Source of the DNA: Pigoraptor vietnamica | Lineage: Eukaryota; Opisthokonta; Filasterea | Length of the DNA stretch: 11,354 nucleotides | Direction of reading: 5' to 3' | Assembly (NCBI GenBank): GCA_943704525.1 | Contig: CALSCQ010001161.1 | Coordinates: forward strand, 1-11,354 | In this document: one piece after another, positions 1 to 7,788 of the stretch | Numbering within the stretch: the first letter of the stretch is position 1 | How the letters are laid out: the number at the start of each line of letters is the position of its first letter | Notes under the pieces: model-generated | Told to the model about the DNA's origin: nothing | The model's database searches: none | What the model saw: the letters and a program-made list of their open reading frames with translations, nothing else | Made by a program: the position numbers and the translations under genes

Positions 1-23
1 GGAGGGGGGGGAGGAGGGGGGGG
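1..23. repeat. G-rich low-complexity tract at left edge
   Basis: The first 23 bases are almost pure G with two A interruptions. Read on the minus strand this is a C/T-rich tract lying just after a branch-point-like TGCTAAT, so it may be the pyrimidine tract before the next kinase exon. It may also simply mark an assembly limit. Confidence 0.7.
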
Positions 24-149
24 ACAGAGCGACAGAGATATTAGCATGTACCTATACAATGCAGGTTTTCTGCTGCAGTGTGTTGTGCAAAACGTGAAAG
101 ACATAGAGAGCAGGCCGGAAGTGGGCGATGTCACAACAGGGACACTCAC
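1..149 (-). other. Partial first intron of the NIM1-like kinase gene
   Basis: The minus-strand donor GTGAGT occupies 149 to 144, directly after a complete codon (phase 0). Internal CAG acceptors near 81-87 would lead to a stop after about five codons and do not give the kinase HRD region. The intron therefore most likely runs past the left edge. A branch-like TGCTAAT followed by a long pyrimidine stretch near 1-50 suggests that the acceptor lies just outside the window. Confidence 0.65.
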
Positions 150-629
150 ACAATGCGCAATGCCGGCAATAACGTCCGCGAAGATCGTCTTCGCCTCCTC
201 CTCGTCCATGCGCCCGTTGTCGTGGATGCGCGAGAACAGGTCCCCCTTCGGCGCAAACTCCATAATCATGTAGAGCTTCGAGTGCGTCTCGATCACCTCG
301 TACAGCCGCAGAATGTTGGGGTGGTGCACGCCCTCCATGGCCACCACCTCCCCCTGCAGCAGCTTCTCCGTCTTCAGGTCCAGCTTCGTCTTGTCCACGA
401 TCTTAATCGCAACCTTCTCGTTCGTGAGCGTGTGGTACGCCAGCTTCACCTGGGCAAAGTTGCCCGCGCCAATGTCGCTCCGAATCTTGTAGTAACCAAT
501 GCGCTTGCCGTGCACGACCTCCTTCGCAAACTGCTTCGAGTTAATCTCCCGCGTCGCCTTCTGAAACCGCGTCTCCTTTGGGGATGCCGCGCCCGCCGCC
601 GACGCGGACGGTACGGGTGGGGCCGACAT
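150..629 (-). CDS. NIM1K: NIM1-like Ser/Thr protein kinase, first coding exon (partial)
   Basis: This exon encodes 160 residues, from ATG at 629-627 to a phase-0 donor at 149. It holds the N-lobe of a protein kinase of the AMPK-related (CAMKL) group. Visible are the glycine loop IGAGNF (53-58), the ATP-binding lysine in VAIK (K76), the helix-C glutamate E94, and the HHPNILRLYEVIE segment. The stretch GKRIGYYKIR just before the glycine loop and DKTKLDLKT after VAIK closely resemble animal NIM1 as I remember it, more than SNF1/AMPK alpha or MARK. The HRD, DFG and activation-loop regions are missing because they lie left of the window. The first 35 or so residues are Ala/Pro/Ser-rich, then basic. 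The gene is head-to-head with pyruvate kinase, 461 bp apart. Kinase identity is firm; the NIM1 subfamily is likely; true orthology is untested. Confidence 0.85.
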
Positions 630-1090
630 TCCCACGCTGCGCAACCGGCGCGCGCACGCACGCAAGTGCCGAGACCGCTATGAGCCGGGTGCGAGGCGCC
701 GCCGCCGAAGTCGAGTGAGTTCAAAGGCGAACCGTGTTCGGAACCGCGAAGAGGGCGCTCGAAGGAAGAGGTGGTGTGCGCTTTCACTCTAAAACTCTGC
801 TTGTGTGTGCCCGGTGCAGCGCATAGCGAGCGTGTCACCCCGTGTTCCAGACAACGGCGAATTGGAATGGGCTCCGATCTGCGCCGATTTTGCGGATTTT
901 CCCAATTTAATTGCCGGAGTGCAGTAGGCACTGCTTCCTTGGCAACCGGCTGGGCCGGAAACCATGTCCTGGTCAGCCGCATGTGCAGACACCAACGACA
1001 ACAGTCGGCGTCACTGCCAACAGACGACTGCTAACGACAGGCTGTGCGACGGGACGTCATTATTAAGCGTCTCTGAGTGCGCCTTCTAGC
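630..1090. promoter_or_regulatory. Divergent promoter region, kinase / pyruvate kinase
   Basis: These 461 bp separate the two start codons. I see no convincing coding region. CAACCGGC occurs at 642-649, 13 bp upstream of the kinase ATG, and again at 943-950. A CRE-like GACGTCATTATT lies at 1053-1064 near the pyruvate kinase start. No clear TATA box is visible. The region could also hold untranslated first exons, which cannot be judged without transcripts. Confidence 0.6.
1053..1064 (+). promoter_or_regulatory. CRE-like element GACGTCATTATT
   Basis: This 12-mer is the exact reverse complement of 9836-9847 in the other divergent promoter, where it is part of a full TGACGTCA palindrome. It lies 27 bp before the pyruvate kinase ATG, so it may also fall in the 5' leader. 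A bZIP (CREB/ATF-type) factor is the usual reader of such sites; binding here is inference. Confidence 0.4.
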
Positions 1091-1124
1091 ATGGGCAACG
1101 GGTCGAGTGTCGGCCCCGTGCCTG
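1091..1124 (+). other. Short first coding exon with MGxxxS N-terminus
   Basis: These 34 nt encode [11 protein letters not shown] plus one base that joins AT of the next exon to make an Asp codon. The join uses donor GTGGCC at 1125 and acceptor CTCGCAG ending at 1216, a 92-bp intron. The alternative acceptor TTTCAG near 1176 leads to an in-frame TAA at 1192. Gly2 and Ser6 fit the N-myristoyltransferase motif. Confidence 0.6.
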
Positions 1125-3744
1125 GTGGCCACGGTGGGCTTGCAACCCTAAGTGCGACACAACTGCTGTGTTTCAGCCGTTTCATCGTGACTAAATTGAG
1201 CTGACTGTGCTCGCAGATGGCGCGACAAAGGGTCAGGTCGACCTCGCTGCTGCCGAGCGTAAGCTAGACGACATACTCAGCCGCGTGGAGAAGCTCCAGC
1301 GTGCCGTGGACTCTGGGCTCCATGTTACGCAGGACACGCTGTCGCAGCTGCCTCCCGCACCGGCGCCGAATGTGCGCTCGTCGGTCACGTCGGGCACGCT
1401 GAAGAGCAGCAGCAGCGGCACACTCGCCCCTCGCCCGCCGATAACGGCCGGGACAAATGCGACGGGCGGACAGACCGTTGGGTGGGGATTGCTAAGTCTG
1501 CAACGGGCACGCAACGGACCTCGCGCCATGCTAATATGTGCGTTATGGTCGGGACCCGCAGGCAGTACGCGCGCGACCCTATTCATGCGCGGCGCAAGAC
1601 GGGCATTGTGTGCACAATTGGGCCAAAAACGGCGACCGAGGAGATGGTTGGGAAGTTGATCGAGAACGGTGCTTCGATCCTACGCCTCAATTTTTCGCAC
1701 GGCTCACACGAGGTGAGCGTGGACAGTTGCCGATCGCACACATTGTGAGAGTGAGTTGTTTTAGTTGGTCTGGATTGAGTGGTGCGGTGCAAGAGTACGT
1801 TGGCCAATCGCTCACCGCGGGCGCCTTGGGACTGCAGTATCACGGGTCGGTCGTCAAGAACATCCGCAGTTACCTGGCGAAGCATCCCGAGCGCACGTGC
1901 GCCATTGCGCTGGACACGAAGGGGCCTGAGATCAGGACGGGAGACGTCGAGGGCGGGGAGATCAAGCTGGAGGCGGGCAGCACCCTCGTACTGACAACTG
2001 ACACTGCGTTTGCCAAGTGTGGCACGGCGTCGCGCGTGTACGTCGACTATGCGGGGCTTCCGCGCACGGTGACGCCGGGGTTCAAGATCTACATCGACGA
2101 CGGTCTCATTACGCTCACTGTCGCCTCCGTGTCGGAGAAGGACGTCACGTGTTCGGTCATCAATTCAGGTGCGGATGATCTGTCTGCTCTTGCGTCTCGT
2201 TGGCTTCGGGTCATGATGATGTTGTAGTGTGATGGCCGTTTTCGTGCCGGTGCGCACGCAGTACTGTTTTAAAAATTGCCAACTTCGACCTGCCTTTCTT
2301 TCCTCAGCGGTCCTCGGAGGCCGTAAAGGGGTGAACCTGCCGTTGGCGTGTCCGGACCTTCCGGCGGTGAGTGACAAGGACAAGGAAGACCTCGCATTTG
2401 CGGTCGAACAGGACGTCGACTTTGTGTTCGCGTCGTTCATTCGCAAGGCGAGTCATGTGCGCGAGATCAGAGAACTGCTGGGCGAGCGCGGGAAGCACAT
2501 TCGCATTGTCGCCAAGATTGAGAACCACGAGGGCCTGGACAACTTCGAGGAAATCCTCGCCGAGACAGACGGCGTCATGGTGCGTGCGATGCATGTTTGC
2601 CACTTTCCACTCTGCACACCCTCTCTCTTGTGTAATCATTCAAAGCACTGTCTGCCTGCGCATACGTGAGCCTGTCCTGCGCCACTCTGAGCCCCGGATG
2701 CTCTTCTCCCCGGGCAGGTGGCGCGAGGCGACCTCGGCATTGAAATCCCCATCGAGAAGGTGTTTGTGGCACAGAAAATGCTGATTGCGCAGTGCAACGC
2801 CGCGGGAAAGCCCGTCATTTGTGCGACGCAAATGCTCGAGTCGATGACGTTCAATCCCCGGCCAACTCGGTGGGTGGGACAGGTCATGGCAAGCGCCTTG
2901 TTTCCGCCCGTGCGGGTTCCCCTGTTTGGGCCGTTGCAGCTGGACTCACGTCTCGCGCTGTTGCCGCAGGGCCGAGTGCACGGATGTTGGGACCGGCGTG
3001 CTTGACGGCAGCGACTGCGTGATGCTCTCGGGGGAGACGGCGAAGGGCACCTATCCCATCGAGTCTGTGGTCATGATGGGCAAGATCTGCCAGGTGGGCC
3101 TGTCTCGCTCGGGATTCCGTGGATTGCGAGCCTGTTGTATAGTGCCGCAGTCTGCCCGTGCGTACGTGCTGGCTCTTTCACTTGCGTTGGTACGCGTTGC
3201 TTCGCACTCATCCATTTGCTATGCAGGAAGCCGAGTCTGTGATCGACCACAAGGCGCTCTTTCGCGCGCATCAGAAAAGCGTCAGGAACCCCGTCTCGGT
3301 GCCGGAGGCCGTCGCGTCGTCGGCGGTCCATGCAACCATCGAGAACGTGGGTGACAATGCCGCGCGCTCGTGTGCACGTGATCGGTGAATTGTGTGTTCA
3401 CGTCAGTGGCCCGTTGCTCTCAGAACGCTTCCCTCATCGTCGTGATGAGTAACACTGGCGCAACGGCGCGGTGGGTCAGCAAGTACCGGCCGCCCGTCCC
3501 CGCCCTCGTGGTCACGGCGGACGAGCGCACGGCTCGTCAGTGCCTCATTTCGCGCGGACTTGTCCCTTTCTTATGCTCCGAGGCAAACAACTACCCGCCC
3601 GATCCTGCCATCGACAAGGCCATTGCGTTTGCGAGGAAGGAGGGGCTGGTGAAGATCGGGGACCGGGTGACGGTAATCCATTTTGCGAAGGAGGCCGATG
3701 GGCGCACGCACAATCTCCTCAAAATCCTAAATGTTTGGTACTAA
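1091..3744 (+). CDS. PK: Pyruvate kinase with long N-terminal extension
   Basis: Converts phosphoenolpyruvate and ADP to pyruvate and ATP, the last step of glycolysis. Proposed exons: 1091-1124, 1217-1481, 1562-1712, 1838-2168, 2308-2579, 2718-2869, 2970-3093, 3227-3346, 3424-3744. Together they give 1770 nt and 589 residues in one frame, all with GT...AG introns. Family motifs: [10 protein letters not shown] (112-121), RLNFSHG (141-147), [10 protein letters not shown] (176-185), KIENHEG (330-336, K330 catalytic), [11 protein letters not shown] (352-362), CATQMLES (386-393) and LSGETAKG (421-428). N143, S145, D176 and T177 match the K+ site, and E181 is the glutamate typical of K+-dependent enzymes. 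The C-terminal SNTGATA loop fits the effector phosphate site. The core starts near residue 111; before it lie MGNGSS, a short helix (about 18-45) and a Pro/Ser/Thr/Gly-rich linker. The start is the ATG at 1091 (A at -3, G at +4), with an in-frame TAA at 1064. Enzyme identity is very sure; the tiny first exon is less so. Confidence 0.95.
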
Positions 3745-3839
3745 AGGGGATACTTCGGGTGTGTGCGCTCACTCTTTGACTGTAACAGACGGCGCTTACT
3801 GAGCCGGCCCATGAAGATCTTTTACAGTACGGTCGGCCC

Positions 3840-3860
3840 AAGGGCTCTTATAGAGCCCTT
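3840..3860. other. Perfect inverted repeat, 9-bp stem with 3-nt loop
   Basis: AAGGGCTCT and AGAGCCCTT flank TAT. The hairpin starts 96 nt after the pyruvate kinase stop. Its inner stem GGCTCT/AGAGCC equals that of the metazoan histone 3' stem-loop, but the loop has three bases rather than four and no histone gene is near. It may be a 3' processing or protein-binding structure, a DNA palindrome in the FAM184 promoter, or chance. Confidence 0.6.
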
Positions 3861-3869
3861 AAAATCAGG

Positions 3870-3900
3870 CACGTGTCCGGACCTTCTGTCACGTGATTGG
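3870..3900. promoter_or_regulatory. Twin CACGTG E-boxes plus inverted CCAAT box
   Basis: CACGTG occurs at 3870-3875 and 3890-3895, exactly 20 bp apart, or about two helical turns. The second lies in GTCACGTG, the form bound by Cbf1/USF/TFE-type bHLH factors, and runs straight into ATTGG, the reverse of CCAAT. The pair is about 275-300 bp upstream of the FAM184 ATG. Function is inferred from position and known consensus only. Confidence 0.45.
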
Positions 3901-4170
3901 CAGCCTGGAATGCAGCTGCTGCTGCGCATGCGATCACTGGATTTTGTTCAAATTTTTGGGACCCTCTCAATTCAACAGTCCCGGGTGTTACCCGACGATT
4001 TTTTGAATCGCCCGAACTGAGCAATGTGGCTGACCGACGTCGCCTCTCTCTCGGCCGTGAAACAAAAATATGGCCATTTCGTGAAGATCTTACGCATCTG
4101 TCTCGGGCGGAAACGACGAAGCGAGTGTGACGTGAGTCGGCCTTGCGCGGGGGCCGCGCGCGGGCTTAGA

Positions 4171-7100
4171 ATGGCCGCCACGAAGACGGCGAGCCACGCG
4201 TTTGGCGGCGGCGCGAGCAGGCCGTCGCTGGTGGAGGACGCCAACGCCGACTTGCAGCAAAAGATGTGCAAGAAGATAGCGCAGCTGACGAAGGTCATTT
4301 ACCACCTCCACACGAAGAACGACGAGTACGAGGCCGACATGCGCGACCAGGCGGACGCATACGAGGCCGAGATCCAGGCGGTTACCCGGGACGCCTTCGC
4401 GAAAGTGCAGTCGCTACGCGCGGAACTCGAGACCATGAGGGATGCCCGGGGGGGGCGCGAGGCCGCCGAGTCGCAGGTGCGCGACATGGAGCGCGCGAAG
4501 GAACAGGCGATGAAGGACTTTGTGGAGTATAAGCGGAGGACGAAGGAGCGCGAGGATGCGCTGAGGGCGGAGCACCGCGACGCCGTCGAACAGCTCGGCG
4601 CTGAGCTCGAACGCACGCGCCGGCAATTTGAAGAGCGATTGCGGAGTTTCGCGGAGGTCACCCGCCTAATGGAGCAAAACAAGGCCCTGTCGCACGAGAG
4701 CGCTCTCGCGGCGGCCGTGGAGGACGCGCGCGCATCGACGATGCGTGAGATGGAGGCCGTTCTTGCGCGCGAACGCAGCGAGTGGGAGGCGACAATGGCT
4801 CGGGAACGCGCCGAGTGGGACGCGAAGGCTGCCGCTGCCGCAGAGTCGGACGCCAGGGCAGCCCATGAGCGCGCCGAGTGGGAACGGCAGTCGTCTGAGC
4901 TGCGCGACGAATGTGCGCGTCTCACTGCGCTGTTGGAAAACGAGCGGGCGGCAGTTGGGGCGGCAGCGGCCACGCGGGCGGAGCTCGAGGCACAGGCCGC
5001 CACCGAGCAGTCCGAATGGGAGCGGCAGTCCAGCGAACATATGGCGCGCATTCTCGCACTCGAGGAGGAGTTGGCCCGCGCTTCGTCGTCGCAAGCGGAC
5101 AGCGACGGCGCCGCTGAACGCACCCGCCTACAGCAGGAGTTGGCGGAAGGCGCGGGACGAATCGCCGCGCTGTCCGCGGAGGCCGCTGAACTGCGCAGCG
5201 AGTGCGCGCGTCTGTCGGCGCTGTTGCAAGGCGAGCGTACGGCGGCCGAGGACGCCCGCGCATCGACCGTGCGCGAGGTGGACTTTGCTCTTGCACGCGC
5301 GCGGAGCGAGTGGGACGCGTTGGCTGCCGGGGAGAAGGCCAAGTGGGAGGCCACGGCGGCGCAGGAGCGCGCGGAATGGGAGCGTCAGTCGGCGGAACTG
5401 CGAGCCGAGTGCGCCCGACTGGCGGCATCTCTGGAGGGCAGCCGTGCGGCCGTTGCGGCAGACGGCAACGGCGCGGACGAGCGAGCGCAGCTGGAACGAA
5501 AGCTGACGGAAAGCGCCGTTCGCGTCGCCTCCCTCGAAGCAGAGCGGGCGCAGCTGCAGCACCGCTTGACCGAAATGCAAGAGCAACTGGCGACCGCAGA
5601 GAGCGCGTGCGCCCCGTTGCGGGAAGAGGCAGCGCAACTCTCGGCCGCCCTGGAGAATGAGCGCGCCGGCGGGGCTGCGGAGCGTGCCGAGTGGGTCCGG
5701 CGCACGAACCAGCTGGCGGAGACGCAGGCAATGCTCGAACAACAGCTTTCGGAGCGCGATGCTCGGGTCACGGCTCTCGAGACTGAGCTCGCGCAGCTGC
5801 ACCAGCGCATGACGGAACAGCAAGAGCAACTATCGGCCGCGGAGAGCGCATGCGTCCGACTGCGCGAGGAGGCCGCGCAACTTTCGGCCGCGGGCGCAGA
5901 GGCCACGCAGGCCGCGCTTGAGAAGGAGCGCGCGCAGCTGGCGACGCGCATTCGGGAGGCCGACGAGGCGGCGCAGGCTGCGATCGCAAAGGAGCGCGCG
6001 AGGCTGGCAAAGCGTGAGAAGGAAGTGGAAGAGGCCATGCAGGCCGCGCTGGAGAAGGAGCGGGCGCAGCTGGCCGCGCGCATGCGGGACGCGGAAGAGG
6101 TGGCCCAGGCTGCAATCGCGAAGGAGCGTGCGAAGCTGGCGAAGCGTGAGAAGGAGGTGGAAGAGACGGCGCAGGCGCTTATGGCCTCGGAGCGTGGAGA
6201 GATGGCCGAGAAAGAGGCGGAGTGGGCGGCGGGGAAGGAAGCGCTGGAGGCTACGATCGCGGAGCTACGGGAGGAGCTCGTGCGCAAAGAGGGCGAATGG
6301 CGAGAAAGTGCCAACGCTGCTGTCATGAAAGAGCGCGTTGAGACGGCGAGGAAGGAGGCCGAGTGGAGGGACGCCGTTCGCGCGGCGCACTCGCAGTACC
6401 AGCTGGACTCGAAGTCGGCGGCCGCGCAGCACGCGGAGGAGCTCGCGCAGCTTCGCACCGAACGCGATGCCCTTGTTTCGAAGATGAAGGAGGAGCATGA
6501 CGCGGAGGTGGCTGCTCTGCGCGAGGAGCGCGATCGGACGGTTGGAGAGCTGACTGCGAGCACCGGCGCGAGGATAGAGCGCCTGGAGTACGAGATTGAG
6601 GAGCAGCGGCGGACAATGCAGCTCGCGCACGACCTCTCTGTCGACACGATGCGGCGCGAGCACTCGGCGACCGTCGAAGCGCTGCAAGAAGAGCACGCGA
6701 AGGCCGTCCGCGCCCTCGGGTTTGCGCACAAGTCCGAAATGGACACACAGCGTGCGAACATGAACGCCACCCATGCGGCGGAGATGGAGCGGGCGCTGAA
6801 GACGGCGCAGGGGGAGCACGACCAGCGGATGGTGCAGCTCGCCACGCGGCACAAGGGCGAAAAGGAGGACCTGCTCGGCACCATATCGAACCTCGAGGCG
6901 ATGGTCGCGTCCAAGGTGACGGCGATTGAGTCGCTCGAGACGACGGCGCAAGAGCTGCGCGAGATGGTTTCGCAGGGCCGCGCTGAACTGGACGCGAAGG
7001 TGCGTGAAATGCTCTCGATTCGACGGGAGGCGGTGCAGCAGCAGCAGCGGTTGAAGGAGGACCTCGTCGCGCGGCACACTGCCGAGATGGAACGGACCCG

Positions 7101-7788
7101 CTCCGAACACGGCGCCGAGTGCGCTCGCATGCTAAGCGATTTTGCACTCGCCAAGGAACAGCTACTCGATCGCATCGCGGCCCTCGAGCAACAGTGAGTG
7201 TCGCGTTGCTCTTTGCGCGCAGGAAACCTTGTTAGAGCGATACCAGGCGTATACCGGCGCTATGATTGTCCTCCGTCGTGCCTTGTGCCGCTTGTGATCT
7301 GCTTACTCACGCTCTACGAACTCCAGGCTCGTCGAGGCGGACGAGCGTTACGAGCGGCGCGAATCGCGTCCCGAGGACGTCGAGCACATTCGCCAGCTTG
7401 AGCACGCGCTTGTGACGCTGCAGGAGGCGATTTCCAAACTGCAGGGTGACATGAAGCTGTATCAGCTGGAGCTTGTGAATCGCGAGGAGAGCTACAACAA
7501 GGTGTTTGGCAACAATTTGTCCGTCGGCGTGCTCAACCCCATTGACGCGATGAAGCAGCAGAAGGTGAGCATCATATCCGTGCGGGGGGAGGGCGGTATG
7601 TGTACGGGTGCGTGTGTGCGTGTGGGTCTGTGTGTGTGCGTGTGTGTGTGTATTCATGATGTTCAGCCGTTTCTGTCCCATGATTGCGTATTGTCTCATG
7701 CATTGGATTCGCCCGTACCTGTATCGCGTAGAAAAAGAAGGACAAGAAGGACAAGCCCGCCAAGTTGCCGCCAATTCCTCTCTACTAA
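4171..7788 (+). CDS. FAM184: FAM184-family long coiled-coil protein
   Basis: Exons 4171-7193, 7327-7564 and 7732-7788 join to 3318 nt, or 1105 residues; human FAM184A has roughly 1140. The N-terminal block KMCKKIAQLTKVIYHLHTKN (31-50) and the C-terminal block YQLELVNREESYNKVF (1053-1068), followed by SVGVLNP, match FAM184A as I remember it. The tail is basic, KKKDKKDKP, and ends PIPLY. Nearly everything between is predicted alpha-helical coiled coil rich in Glu, Ala, Arg and Gln, with few Pro or Gly; no membrane segment or signal peptide is seen. The interior carries duplicated modules (4717-5454, 5524-5907) and four 22-residue repeats (5908-6171). The family is poorly characterised; a structural or cytoskeletal role is inference. 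The ATG at 4171 has A at -3 and G at +4; an in-frame ATG at 4024 is an alternative. The last intron uses a TAG acceptor and contains a GT microsatellite. Confidence 0.9.
4717..4956 (+). repeat. FAM184 interior module A, copy 1
   Basis: Eighty residues starting VEDARASTMREME and ending LLENERAAV. It is clearly related to 5245-5454. It contains several Glu-Trp pairs, two of them 11 residues apart. Confidence 0.75.
5245..5454 (+). repeat. FAM184 interior module A, copy 2
   Basis: Seventy residues starting AEDARASTVREVD and ending LEGSRAAV, ten shorter than copy 1. Three Trp residues (SEW, AKW, AEW) are spaced exactly 11 residues apart, pointing to an 11-residue helical repeat. Confidence 0.75.
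5524..5667 (+). repeat. FAM184 interior module B, copy 1
   Basis: Forty-eight residues starting VASLEAERAQLQHRL, with AESAC and LREEAAQLSAA inside. Related to 5767-5907. Confidence 0.7.
5767..5907 (+). repeat. FAM184 interior module B, copy 2
   Basis: Forty-seven residues starting VTALETELAQLHQRM, sharing QEQL, AESAC and LREEAAQLSAA with copy 1. The two copies are separated by about 33 residues. Confidence 0.7.
5908..6171 (+). repeat. Four 66-bp (22-residue) tandem repeats in FAM184
   Basis: Four units of 22 residues, in the order A-B-A-B. A units begin QAALEKERAQLA and B units begin QAAIAKERA(R/K)LAKREKEVEE. Units 1-2 and 3-4 form a 132-bp duplication. A weaker fifth unit, QALMASERGEMAEKEAEW, follows. 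Twenty-two equals two hendecads, so the helix should continue without a phase break. Confidence 0.9.
7610..7652 (+). repeat. GT-rich microsatellite in last FAM184 intron
   Basis: An imperfect GT repeat interrupted by C and GG lies inside intron 7565-7731, about 45 bp after the donor. It is probably length-variable. It produces a Thr/His-rich ORF on the other strand, which is not a gene. Confidence 0.85.

Larger units (their letters stand above)
3745..4170. promoter_or_regulatory. Intergenic region, pyruvate kinase 3' end / FAM184 promoter and leader
   Basis: These 426 bp hold the 3' UTR of pyruvate kinase and the promoter and leader of the next gene. TGTAA stands at 3781-3785, a perfect stem-loop at 3840-3860, two CACGTG E-boxes at 3870 and 3890, and an inverted CCAAT (ATTGG) at 3896-3900. 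An in-frame upstream ATG at 4024 would add 49 residues to FAM184, but that stretch does not look like the family, so I treat 4024-4170 as leader. Confidence 0.55.

Noticed and set aside
78-683. 201-residue plus-strand open frame at the left end
   Set aside because: It is the antisense of the kinase exon, whose minus-strand product shows clear kinase motifs.
1164-1176. Alternative acceptor TTTCAG in the first pyruvate kinase intron
   Set aside because: Use of it in the frame of exon 2 meets a TAA at 1192-1194.
1482-1561. Unspliced reading through from GTG at 1482 as the pyruvate kinase N-terminus
   Set aside because: Splicing GG|GTGGGG to CCCGCAG|G joins the two coding frames cleanly and removes an 80-bp segment with a GCTAAT branch-like site.
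4024-4170. In-frame 49-residue upstream extension of FAM184
   Set aside because: It has no family similarity or coiled-coil character, and ATG 4171 has a better context just before the conserved N-terminal block. Not fully excluded.
4299-5354. 351-residue minus-strand open frame opposite FAM184
   Set aside because: Same antisense effect; the plus strand carries the conserved FAM184 N-terminus.
5385-7175. 596-residue minus-strand open frame opposite FAM184
   Set aside because: It is Ser/Arg/Ala-rich with no domain and arises as antisense of a GC-rich coiled-coil reading frame.
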